Below, one piece after another: positions 1 through 6,320 of a stretch of DNA of 10,405 nucleotides. The DNA is taken from NCBI GenBank assembly GCA_937967665.1, contig CALBSZ010000354.1:1-10405 (forward strand). The letters are read 5' to 3'. Source of the DNA: an uncultured Planctomycetaceae bacterium (GTDB lineage: Bacteria; Planctomycetota; Planctomycetia; Pirellulales; Pirellulaceae). How positions within the stretch are numbered: the stretch's first letter is position 1; every line of letters begins with the position of its first letter. The position numbers and the translations under genes are program-made. A model generated the notes under the pieces. It searched no databases, was not told the DNA's origin, and was given only the letters and a program-made list of their open reading frames with translations.

Positions 1-37
1 TTCCAGCATTTCGATCTGACAAAGCCAACGTTCAACA

Positions 38-70
38 GACCAGCCACGACACCCGGTACGGCGGCTGGTC
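38..70. repeat. Inverted repeat, 8-bp perfect arms
   Basis: GACCAGCC (38-45) is repeated as its exact reverse complement GGCTGGTC (63-70) around a 17-nt loop. A second small hairpin follows at 85-99 (GGTTC, 5-nt loop, GAACC). Neither is followed by a clear T-run on either strand, so calling them terminators is not justified. They lie in 1-218, a stretch with no gene I can assign. The frame of the downstream PilZ-like gene stays open back to the window edge, but its translation there does not look like a protein and good ribosome-binding signals appear only at 208-219. Confidence 0.4.
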
Positions 71-207
71 GGCGGCAATCGGTCGGTTCCGTAAGAACCA
101 CATCAACAACCAGAGCGCAGCGCGTGTCACCGAGGCCTGTTCCTTCACCGTGCGTGTGGTGAACGGCGATGCCGACGCAACACGACCATGCGACTCACAC
201 TTCATCC

Positions 208-211
208 GAGG
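208..211 (+). promoter_or_regulatory. Ribosome binding site of the PilZ-like gene
   Basis: GAGG at 208-211, seven bases before the ATG at 219. This is the reason for starting the gene at 219 and not at the in-frame GTG at 150, which has no such site. Confidence 0.65.
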
Positions 212-218
212 TAGCGAC

Positions 219-665
219 ATGTCGGGGCAGGCAGTCTTGAAATCCGAAGGTCCCTTTTCCTCGCCGCTCAACGAAATCAAGGCGGGCGTCGAAAGACTGA
301 TCCAGCATAGCGAGGCGGTACCGGAAAACGACCGGCGGCATTCACGACGCTTTCCGTTCCCCTATCCGATCCACTTGACGCCGGTCGAGGACGATGGCAT
401 CACGCCCGCCAATGAAACGATCGTGGTACTGGGAAAGCACCTCGGCGAACGCGGGCTGGATTTCTACTATCGAACACCGCTGGTCCATCGGCGCGTCATC
501 GTGTCGCTGGAGTGCGCCAACGAGCAATGGATTTCGTTCCTGATGAATCTGAACTGGTGCCGCTTCAGCCGTCACGGCTGGTATGAGAACGGCGGCAAGT
601 TCATCAAGGCGCTAAACCTACTTCCCGATCAACTCCCCTTCAGCCGCATCGTTGACGTTGCCTGA
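219..665 (+). CDS. PilZ-like domain protein with degenerate c-di-GMP motif
   Basis: This 148-residue cytosolic protein has no signal peptide or membrane segment. After a polar N-terminal ~35 residues comes a basic cluster RRHSRR (residues 39-44), which fits the RxxxR arm of PilZ domains. It is followed by alternating beta-type segments and the stretch GKHLGERGLDFYY (about 72-84), sitting where PilZ domains carry [D/N]xSxxG. Here that motif reads H-L-G-E-R-G, so the Asp/Asn and Ser that contact cyclic-di-GMP are replaced, while the final Gly is kept. A late motif WCRFSRHGWYENGGKF (about 113-128) closes the domain. PilZ proteins normally bind c-di-GMP and alter partner proteins. Given the substitutions, ligand binding is doubtful and the fold may serve only as a protein-interaction unit. 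The start at 219 is chosen for its GAGG. The 3' end overlaps the convergent thioredoxin-lipoprotein gene by 48 bp. Family assignment is by motif only. Confidence 0.7.
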   Translation: MSGQAVLKSEGPFSSPLNEIKAGVERLIQHSEAVPENDRRHSRRFPFPYPIHLTPVEDDGITPANETIVVLGKHLGERGLDFYYRTPLVHRRVIVSLECANEQWISFLMNLNWCRFSRHGWYENGGKFIKALNLLPDQLPFSRIVDVA

Positions 666-2435
666 GACGTCGTTGTCTTCACCAGCCTGCTGGTCCTCGA
701 CATCATCGGCAGGTGGCGCTACGCCGTCTGGCGTGGCGGGATCCGCAGCAGGATCTTCGCTCGGAACGTCGACGTCGGGAAACAGTTCGGCCAGCCGTTC
801 ACCTAATTGCGGACCGCGAGTGTGCAGGGCAAGGACGTTGCCGTCGCGGCCGACCAGTACGAGGAACGGAATGCCATCGACGCCAAACTTGACGCAGTTG
901 GGATTGTCGAAACCCTGTTCGGGTACGTCGTCACGCCGCACGCTGAACCAGGGCAAGGGATTCCGAGCCAGAAAGCCGGCCATGTCCTCCGGGCTGTCGT
1001 CGATATTGATGCCGACGATTTCAAAACCATGCTCGTGATACTTCTCGTAGTTGTCCATCAGGTTAGGCAGTTCGGCGATGCAGGGTCGGCACCACGTGGC
1101 CCAGAAGTCCAGCAGCACGACCTTGCCGCGGTAGCTTTCCCAGTCGATCGGTTCGCCACCCGGCTTGGTCCCCGTAACCTCGACAGGACCGCCGACCAGC
1201 GCCAGTCGCGTCGCTGCTTTTTCGGTCGTGGCCGAAGCGAATTCGGCGAGTTCGGGATTCTGGGATTCCGCAAACGCTGACTTGATGATTTCGTAAAGCT
1301 GTTTTGCCGTTTCGATCTCGCCCGAAAACTCCATCCCGCGAGCGACCTGGGAGACGAGTTCGAACGAGTCAAAACCGGCGCCGTTGCGTGTGACAACATC
1401 TTTCACCGCCGCCACCAGCTCGGCTTTCGCTTCCTGGTTTCCCTGCCGCACTTGATCCATCTTGATGGCAACTCGGATCTGGTCGCGCTGATTGAGCATC
1501 TGTGCCGCGGCGCCGGCCAGGCGTTCGTCTTCGCTATCTTCATACGCGTTGCCCAGTGCCGTGAGCAGTTCCAGTCCCTCGTCGTAGTGTTCGCCTTCGA
1601 ACATCTTGCTCACACCCTGCTGGACTCCAACAAATACGGCCTCGGTCTTGGGTGATTCCGCCAGAATTGCTTTTCCCTCGGCCAGCACCTCCGCGGCGGT
1701 GATCGTTCCATCGCCAAGCTTCTTGACGAAATCGGAATTGAACAGGACCGATCGCCCCAACGATGCCAGATCGGCATTCGGGTCTTTCGAAAGCTCCCGC
1801 GCCAGTTCGGTCAAGCGGTCCACATGGGAATCGTCGTACGGCACCAGGCTGGTGAGGGCTTCGAGCTGCGAGCGCCGTCCTTGCAAGCGCGACTCTTCGG
1901 TCGATTCCTTACTGTCCAACAGCGCTTCCGAAGCCTCCAGCTTTGCGTTCAGTACCCGAATCTGCTCGTCCTCCTGCGCCTGCTGGGCCAGTTGGAAAGC
2001 CCGCATCGCCTGCGGGTCGCCTTGCAGCATGGCAATGTGCACGGATTGCGAAACCTCTGGAGGCGAGTTCTGCAGCTCCGCAAAGCGCTCGTCGAGCATC
2101 GAGATGAAAGCTGTCAGTTCGGCCGGTGGTCCGCTGGGAACCGTGTACGTTCGCGGGGCGGGTGTTTCATCCGAAACCGGTGGACTGGTCGGCGGCAAGT
2201 CGATTGGATTCGCGGGTTCACTCTCCGTCGCGTCCACCGCTGGAGATGCCGTTGCTGACGATTCTGGATTCACGTTCGACGAATTCGCGGCGACGGTAGC
2301 GTCTTCCTTTTCCGTATCCATCTTGTACTGACTACTTTCCGCAGTCACAGGTTTCTTCTCCGAGCTGCAGCCAGCCAGGGAGCCAAGGGTGAGCAATGCC
2401 ATCAGGCAGGCAATGTGTTGCGGAGCGGTAGTCAT
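618..2435 (-). CDS. Large lipoprotein with C-terminal TlpA-type thioredoxin domain
   Basis: This is a 605-residue predicted lipoprotein. A hydrophobic N-terminus ends in the lipobox L20-A-G-C23, followed by SSEKK. Residues ~25-95 are a Ser/Thr/Pro/Glu-rich linker. Residues ~95-415 are strongly charged and helix-rich, with no family I recognise. Residues ~415-552 are a TlpA/ResA-like thioredoxin domain with FWATWCRPC (active-site W448-C449-R-P-C452) and the cis-Pro loop DGIPF. The last 53 residues are an Asp/Glu/Pro/Ala-rich, probably disordered tail. Family knowledge implies thiol-disulfide exchange on the outer face of the cytoplasmic membrane, for example in cytochrome c maturation or protecting reduced cysteines; the substrate cannot be told. 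At 605 residues it is far longer than ordinary TlpA/ResA proteins (about 140-220). The ATG at 2435 has only a weak GGA site and its signal n-region lacks Lys/Arg, which is odd. An in-frame ATG at 2504 would add basic residues but has no visible ribosome site. Confidence 0.88.
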   Translation of the reverse strand: MTTAPQHIACLMALLTLGSLAGCSSEKKPVTAESSQYKMDTEKEDATVAANSSNVNPESSATASPAVDATESEPANPIDLPPTSPPVSDETPAPRTYTVPSGPPAELTAFISMLDERFAELQNSPPEVSQSVHIAMLQGDPQAMRAFQLAQQAQEDEQIRVLNAKLEASEALLDSKESTEESRLQGRRSQLEALTSLVPYDDSHVDRLTELARELSKDPNADLASLGRSVLFNSDFVKKLGDGTITAAEVLAEGKAILAESPKTEAVFVGVQQGVSKMFEGEHYDEGLELLTALGNAYEDSEDERLAGAAAQMLNQRDQIRVAIKMDQVRQGNQEAKAELVAAVKDVVTRNGAGFDSFELVSQVARGMEFSGEIETAKQLYEIIKSAFAESQNPELAEFASATTEKAATRLALVGGPVEVTGTKPGGEPIDWESYRGKVVLLDFWATWCRPCIAELPNLMDNYEKYHEHGFEIVGINIDDSPEDMAGFLARNPLPWFSVRRDDVPEQGFDNPNCVKFGVDGIPFLVLVGRDGNVLALHTRGPQLGERLAELFPDVDVPSEDPAADPATPDGVAPPADDVEDQQAGEDNDVSGNVNDAAEGELIGK

Positions 2436-2719
2436 AATGAATCCAATTTTGACGTCGTGGATAAACAATGCCCGGTCACGGCGGATCGGGAACGCATGAC
2501 GCATTGTACGGCAACCGCGCGCAGAAGTGCATCCCCGATCTCGAATTCGGCGTAATTCCTCATCCGACAGGTCGCGCGGCAGCGCTCCGAACAACGCAAA
2601 GCCGGCAATTCAAGGGTCCGGTAACCAATCAGGCACGCAGCTTCAGCCATGGTATCCCTGACCGACCGCGCCTGGTCACTTTGGTATCGATCGCTTCCCG
2701 GTTCACTGCGGATCGCTCG

Positions 2720-2748
2720 TTGACCACTTTTTGCTCGACAACTAGAAT
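2720..2748 (+). promoter_or_regulatory. Sigma-70-type promoter of the membrane-protein gene
   Basis: TTGACC (2720-2725) matches five of six -35 consensus bases. Exactly 17 bases later TAGAAT (2743-2748) matches five of six -10 bases. Transcription would begin near 2754-2756, leaving a leader of about 30 bases before the ATG at 2784. The -10 covers an in-frame TTG at 2748, which argues against that codon as the start. This is the best promoter in the window by eye. Confidence 0.7.
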
Positions 2749-2750
2749 TG

Positions 2751-2764
2751 GGGAATTCATTCCC
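2751..2764. promoter_or_regulatory. Start-site palindrome, candidate operator
   Basis: GGGAAT-TC-ATTCCC is a perfect inverted repeat of 6-bp arms with a 2-bp centre. It falls over the predicted transcription start, 2 bases after the -10 hexamer. The position suits repressor binding or an RNA hairpin at the extreme 5' end. No regulator gene lies nearby, so its role is inference only. Confidence 0.4.
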
Positions 2765-2783
2765 GAATTTGTTTGGAACCTTC

Positions 2784-3446
2784 ATGATTCCCTTTGATGC
2801 ATTACACGCTTGCATCGCGTTGAGTCCCGTGGCTGTGTACCTGATGCTGATGGGGCTGATCAACCTGGGGAAACGACCGTTTCTGACGACCGGTTCACGC
2901 GACGTCGCCGCCTTAGGGATTGCCCTGACGGGCTTATTTCTCTGCGGGCCAGCCAAGTTATTCTTGCCGGAAAGCGCGTTTCTCAGAATTGGACCGTGGG
3001 TTTGGCCGCTGTTGCTGGCGCTGTACCTGCTGTTCCTGACCTTAATGGTCCTGGTCATTCGCCCGCGATTGGTGATTTACAACATCACCAACGACCAGCT
3101 GCGTCCTCTGCTCGGGTCCGTGGTCGCCGACCTGGACAAGGCAGCGCAGTGGGCCGGCGATAGTCTGACGCTACCCAGCCTGGGTGTCCAGTTGCATATC
3201 GATCCCCAGGACGGTTTTCGTTACGTGCAGCTGGTGTCGGCGGGCCCCCGACAGAATTTCGCGGGCTGGCGAAGACTCGAACTCGTACTGGGGAAGGCGC
3301 TGCGGGAATCCGCTGGCGGCAACCGCAACCCGCTGGCCGTCAGCCTGCTGTTCTTCAGCGCGCTGATCATCGGTATCGTGACCTTCATGATGATCAATGA
3401 ACCGCAGACGATCGCCGATTCCCTGCGCGAAGTGCTGCGGCAGTAG
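2784..3446 (+). CDS. Four-helix membrane protein of unknown function
   Basis: This 220-residue integral membrane protein belongs to no family I recognise. Hydrophobic segments lie at about residues 9-28, 39-60, 69-93 and 183-204. Between the third and fourth is a soluble stretch of ~90 residues (94-182), beginning RPRLVIYN and containing LGVQLHIDPQDGFRYVQLVS, a beta-rich pattern suggesting a small folded domain. The C-terminus is a short amphipathic helix. With four helices both termini lie on the same side as the large loop's opposite face; which side is cytoplasmic is unclear. The ATG at 2784 is preferred over the TTG at 2748 because the latter lies inside the -10 element, and because GGAA occurs at 2775-2778. 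The gene has its own strong promoter and ends 23 bp before the convergent cyclase gene, so it is probably a single-gene transcript. Confidence 0.75.
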   Translation: MIPFDALHACIALSPVAVYLMLMGLINLGKRPFLTTGSRDVAALGIALTGLFLCGPAKLFLPESAFLRIGPWVWPLLLALYLLFLTLMVLVIRPRLVIYNITNDQLRPLLGSVVADLDKAAQWAGDSLTLPSLGVQLHIDPQDGFRYVQLVSAGPRQNFAGWRRLELVLGKALRESAGGNRNPLAVSLLFFSALIIGIVTFMMINEPQTIADSLREVLRQ

Positions 3447-3469
3447 AGGATCGTCAGCGGTGTGCCGCG

Positions 3470-5212
3470 CTACTTGCGTTCGATCGGGATAACGCCGTCC
3501 CATTGGTCCGGCGCCGTTCGATTGTGGGAAGCGATGAATACCGTCAAAAAGTCCTTGACGCGATCATCCGCGGGGACGTCGTGCAGCTTTTCGAAAGCCG
3601 CCTCCCAATCTCCGCGCTGGACCAGATCCAACGACTGTTCGTACGCCTGCAAGTGCGCGTCGGAGAGCCGCGGATACTCTAGCGCCGCCGGAAGCAGTTC
3701 ACTTACCATCAATGGCGTTTCCAGACCGTAGGGACGAATCCTGGCGAGTCGTCGGACGCGTGCCGTGTCGGTGGGTAAATTCCGCCGAATTTCGGCGGCG
3801 GTTGCTTCGTCGATCAGAATCGGTGCCCGCAGATGCTTCGTCAGACCTTCCAAACGGGAAGCCAGGTTCACCACGGGACCGAATGCCGTGACTTTGACCT
3901 GATCGGGCGAGCCGATTTTGCCGGCGACCGCGGGACCGGAGGCGATCCCGATACCGACTCGAAAATCCGCCAGCGCGTACCGGTTGTCGTACCGAGCGGT
4001 TTCAAAGCAGCGGCGAATCTCCAATGCCGCGCGGGCCGCGCGGAGGGCCGCGTCGGACTGTGTCAAAGGCCATCCCCAGAAACCCATCGCCGAGTCGCCG
4101 TGAAAGTCGCCAATCACACCATCCTCGTCAAGAATCGCATGGGTCATGACACCCAGCGCTTCGCTGACTCGCTGCAGCAACCCCATCAGACTGCTGGACC
4201 ACTGTTCTGAACTCTTCGCGAAACCACGCAGATCGCAGAACAGGATCGACGCCTCGATTTCACGCGGTTCCAAGACTTCACGCGGATCCTGTTCTTCGAG
4301 TGCCGTCAGGACAACCGGCGAAAGGAACTGATTCAGCGCCGCGTGCCGTTGCTGTAGACGGCGAACTTCCAACAAATTGGCCACGGTCGATCCTGCCACC
4401 TCGGTGAACTTCAAATCGTCCTGCAGCTGGTCGGCGTCCTGTCCGGCGCCAGGTGCGAAGGAACCGTCCACATAAATCGCCCACTCTTCCTGATACGGCC
4501 AGCAGAACGCCCAGTCGTTGTTTTCCGCTTGCGTGAATCGGACACCCTGCTCGTCGCCTGCGGCCTGCCAGGTGTGCACGACGCTGGTGCAATTCGCGAC
4601 AGCGTGGCGAATGAGACGCTTGCTGGGCGCACAGGCGCCCGTCGAATTGTCGCGCCGATCCCACTGAAGGACGTCAATCTCCTGGCCGTCAACGTGAACA
4701 ATTGCGACCGAGGTGGCCTGCGGAATCCCGACGAGCAGCAGGTTGACCAGCCGCACGAACATTTCCGCCTCGCTGGCCGCCGCGCCCACCATCTGGGGAA
4801 TCTTGCTGAGTGTTTCGATGCGACCGCGCGAATCGCGAAACTGCATCTGGCGAAGTTGTTCGAAGCTGTACGTGAGCTCTGTTACCGGCGAAGGCGCGTC
4901 TTCGGTCAAACCGGCTTCCTCTTCGACCAGCGCGAAGGTGGTCGAGCCGATGACGAAATGCTGGCCGGGCTTGAGCGTGAAACGATCCGCCGCCACACCG
5001 CGGACAAAGATAGCATTGGCGGCGCTGGGCAACTGTTCGACGTTCAGCACGCTGTCTTGCCACACCACCTCGCAATGGCAGCGCGAGATGCGGTCGTCCC
5101 AAGGAGTCGACCAGATCCCAGCCGCTCGCCCCAGCGTGATCTTGCGACCGAAAGGAATACGCCGCCGCCAGCGCTGATGGACTTCGGCGCCTTGTGCAAT
5201 CAGGTACAGCAT
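3470..5212 (-). CDS. FHA-GAF-class III nucleotide cyclase
   Basis: This 580-residue soluble protein has no signal peptide. Residues ~1-100 form an FHA (phosphothreonine-binding) domain: LGR (27-29), SRCH (43-46), then NAIFVRG and a late GSTTFAL strand. Residues ~133-273 look like a GAF-type sensor domain, with weaker evidence. A helical linker (~270-315) leads to a class III cyclase catalytic domain (~318-500). Both metal-binding Asp are present, D327 in FCDLRGF and D373 in HGDSAMGFWG, as are the transition-state residues N449 and R453 in VNLASR. T442 (KVTAFG) sits where class IIIa enzymes have Asp, the class IIIb signature. The residue that normally selects adenine, a Lys before FxGD, is D369 here. 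Residues ~500-580 form a helical tail. The product is therefore cAMP or possibly another cyclic nucleotide, made in response to phospho-protein and small-ligand input. The ATG at 5212 fits the start of the FHA fold; a GTG at 5308 would add 32 unlikely residues. Confidence 0.9.
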   Translation of the reverse strand: MLYLIAQGAEVHQRWRRRIPFGRKITLGRAAGIWSTPWDDRISRCHCEVVWQDSVLNVEQLPSAANAIFVRGVAADRFTLKPGQHFVIGSTTFALVEEEAGLTEDAPSPVTELTYSFEQLRQMQFRDSRGRIETLSKIPQMVGAAASEAEMFVRLVNLLLVGIPQATSVAIVHVDGQEIDVLQWDRRDNSTGACAPSKRLIRHAVANCTSVVHTWQAAGDEQGVRFTQAENNDWAFCWPYQEEWAIYVDGSFAPGAGQDADQLQDDLKFTEVAGSTVANLLEVRRLQQRHAALNQFLSPVVLTALEEQDPREVLEPREIEASILFCDLRGFAKSSEQWSSSLMGLLQRVSEALGVMTHAILDEDGVIGDFHGDSAMGFWGWPLTQSDAALRAARAALEIRRCFETARYDNRYALADFRVGIGIASGPAVAGKIGSPDQVKVTAFGPVVNLASRLEGLTKHLRAPILIDEATAAEIRRNLPTDTARVRRLARIRPYGLETPLMVSELLPAALEYPRLSDAHLQAYEQSLDLVQRGDWEAAFEKLHDVPADDRVKDFLTVFIASHNRTAPDQWDGVIPIERK

Positions 5213-5323
5213 ACTGGGATGGTTCCCTGTCGAGTGCCATGCGCAAGCGGTCTGATAAGTCTGCGGGTTGATTGTCGCACCGCAACCGCCTGGCGTCACC
5301 GGCAGCACTTGGCGCCGCGGAGT

Positions 5324-6019
5324 TTACGGAGCGGCGACGACGCGATCGGCAACCTGACGTTCCTGTGCGGCAATCGCCTCGGCCTTCTCGCGAGCGGCCA
5401 TTTCCTGCAGGTGCCGCGCGATATGCCCTTTCAAAGTGTCGTTGGCCTGCTCGGCGGCAATACGATAGTAGATCTTGGCCGTACCCGACTTGCCGGCACT
5501 TTCAGCCGCTTTCCCTTTCTCAATAAGGGCCAGTGCTTCGCGATCACGTTCCGCCTGCGCGAGCTGCTGTTGCCGTCGAATCGCCTCCACGCCCAACGGC
5601 CGACTGGCCCCGCGATCCACATTGCTCGCGACAAATTTCGCGCGAGGATCGGTGGCCGCAGAGCCGCTCGTGAAGCCGCGCTGACTGGCGGCTTGCTGCA
5701 AGATGGCCTCGTCCATTTCCTGGAAGTCGATGATCGTGGCAGTAACCCACGCCCGCTTGGCGCTTGTCTCCTGGCCGATGGCACGATTACGAAACAGTCG
5801 ACCGACGCCGGGAATCTTGCCCAGAATCGGCACACCACGACTGTCGCTCCCCATGGCCTGACGGTCCACGCCGCCCAGGTAGGCCGCGCCTTGGTCAGGC
5901 ACGTTGACCGTCGTCGTGACGCCAAACATATCAAAGGTCGGCAGTTGGACCGCTTGCGCATGCGCCATCGTGCAGCACGAAATCACCACCAGTAGGGCAA
6001 TCAGCACACGGTTCATCAT
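5324..6019 (-). CDS. Exported short protein with isolated secretin C-terminal motif
   Basis: This 231-residue exported protein has a signal peptide at 1-21 (MMNRVLIALL, hydrophobic core, AHA cleavage site). Residues ~34-100 carry the hallmark end of the secretin beta-domain: TTTVNVPDQGAAYLGGV, then VPILGKIPGVGRLFRN (63-78), then AWVTATIID (90-98). Full secretins (type II/III secretion, type IV pilus outer-membrane pores) have several hundred residues of N-domains and a full barrel before this point; here they are absent. The remainder (~100-231) is a charged, Ala/Glu/Arg-rich helical region resembling one TPR-like hairpin (ALIEKGKAAESAGK). No other secretion gene is nearby. It could be a periplasmic or membrane-associated accessory to a secretin made elsewhere, or a repurposed domain; a pore made by it alone is unlikely. 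AAGGGA stands close before two adjacent ATGs (6019 and 6016); the second has better spacing. The cyclase gene follows 111 bp downstream on the same strand. Confidence 0.75.
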   Translation of the reverse strand: MMNRVLIALLVVISCCTMAHAQAVQLPTFDMFGVTTTVNVPDQGAAYLGGVDRQAMGSDSRGVPILGKIPGVGRLFRNRAIGQETSAKRAWVTATIIDFQEMDEAILQQAASQRGFTSGSAATDPRAKFVASNVDRGASRPLGVEAIRRQQQLAQAERDREALALIEKGKAAESAGKSGTAKIYYRIAAEQANDTLKGHIARHLQEMAAREKAEAIAAQERQVADRVVAAP

Positions 6020-6103
6020 GGTTCCCTTTCTTCTTCTTGTGGTTGAGCGGGGCGGCACAACCTAATCCGACAGCGCCAAGTGCCGACGTCATACAAGCTC
6101 GAC

Positions 6104-6148
6104 GCGCAAGCGAGTGGGTCCGTTACGTCCGAACACACTTGCTTGCGC
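6104..6148. repeat. Intergenic hairpin with 13-bp stem (planctomycete-type repeat)
   Basis: GCGCAAGCGAGTG (6104-6116) pairs with CACTTGCTTGCGC (6136-6148) over 13 positions, all Watson-Crick except one G-T, around a 19-nt loop. The left arm with its preceding bases (ACAAGCTCGACGCGCAAGCG) resembles a short repeat I have seen scattered between genes in Pirellulales genomes; that is recollection, not a search. It lies upstream of the secretin-like gene and downstream of the ThuA-like gene. No T-run follows, so a simple terminator is not indicated. Confidence 0.6.
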
Positions 6149-6161
6149 TGCGTGCTTGCAT

Positions 6162-6200
6162 TTGCGCGGACTTCCTTCAAGGCGGCGCTGTCCGGCGCAA
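6162..6200. repeat. Second intergenic hairpin, 10-bp stem with one bulge
   Basis: TTGCGCGGAC (6162-6171) pairs with GTCCGGCGCAA (6190-6200), ten base pairs with one unpaired G, around an 18-nt loop. It starts only 14 bases after the first hairpin. The two together occupy about 100 bp of the 285-bp spacer between the secretin-like and ThuA-like genes. Confidence 0.5.
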
Positions 6201-6286
6201 CCGTCTTTCATTATTCGGTTTTCCGAGAACGTTGCCAACCGAAGTTATTGAGATTCTTCACGATTCCCGGAAACGCCTACGCAATT

Positions 6287-6320
6287 TATTCCTCGTATTT
6301 TTCCCTATTCCTCGTATTTT
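6287..6320. repeat. Tandem 15-bp direct repeat across the ThuA-gene stop codon
   Basis: TATTCCTCGTATTTT occurs at 6287-6301 and again at 6306-6320, a period of 19 bp. The second copy encodes, on the minus strand, the last residues K-Y-E-E and the start of the stop codon TAG of the ThuA-like gene. The first copy repeats the same bases just past the stop. It looks like a small duplication of the gene's 3' end. Confidence 0.7.

Larger units (their letters stand above)
2436..2783. other. 348-bp divergent intergenic region
   Basis: This spacer lies between the minus-strand thioredoxin lipoprotein and the plus-strand membrane protein. It contains the strong plus-strand promoter and start-site palindrome listed separately. 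On the minus strand the only -10-like hexamer I noticed is TACAAT (2508-2503), with no convincing -35 at a normal distance, so the lipoprotein promoter is unresolved. Open frames crossing this region on both strands lack domains and ribosome sites. Confidence 0.6.

Noticed and set aside
32..280. An 82-codon minus-strand frame at the window start
   Set aside because: It has no ribosome site or domain and overlaps the supported start of the PilZ-like gene.
1606..2331. A 241-codon Ser-rich plus-strand open frame
   Set aside because: It is antisense to the lipoprotein gene, and its Ser/Ala/Arg-rich composition is typical of a shadow frame.
2748..2783. TTG start adding 12 residues to the membrane protein
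   Set aside because: The TTG begins at the last base of the -10 hexamer, so it would lie upstream of the transcript start.
2432..3058. A 208-codon minus-strand open frame through the divergent spacer
   Set aside because: It overlaps the strong promoter and the membrane-protein gene, has no domain, and is unlike its neighbours.
5213..5308. GTG start adding 32 residues to the cyclase
   Set aside because: The extra residues are not protein-like, and the FHA fold begins naturally at MLYLIAQG from 5212.
4529..5995. A 488-codon open frame on the plus strand opposite the cyclase and secretin-like genes
   Set aside because: It runs antisense to two genes with clear motifs, shows no domain, and crosses the boundary between them. 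It is explained by GC-rich third positions of the real genes.
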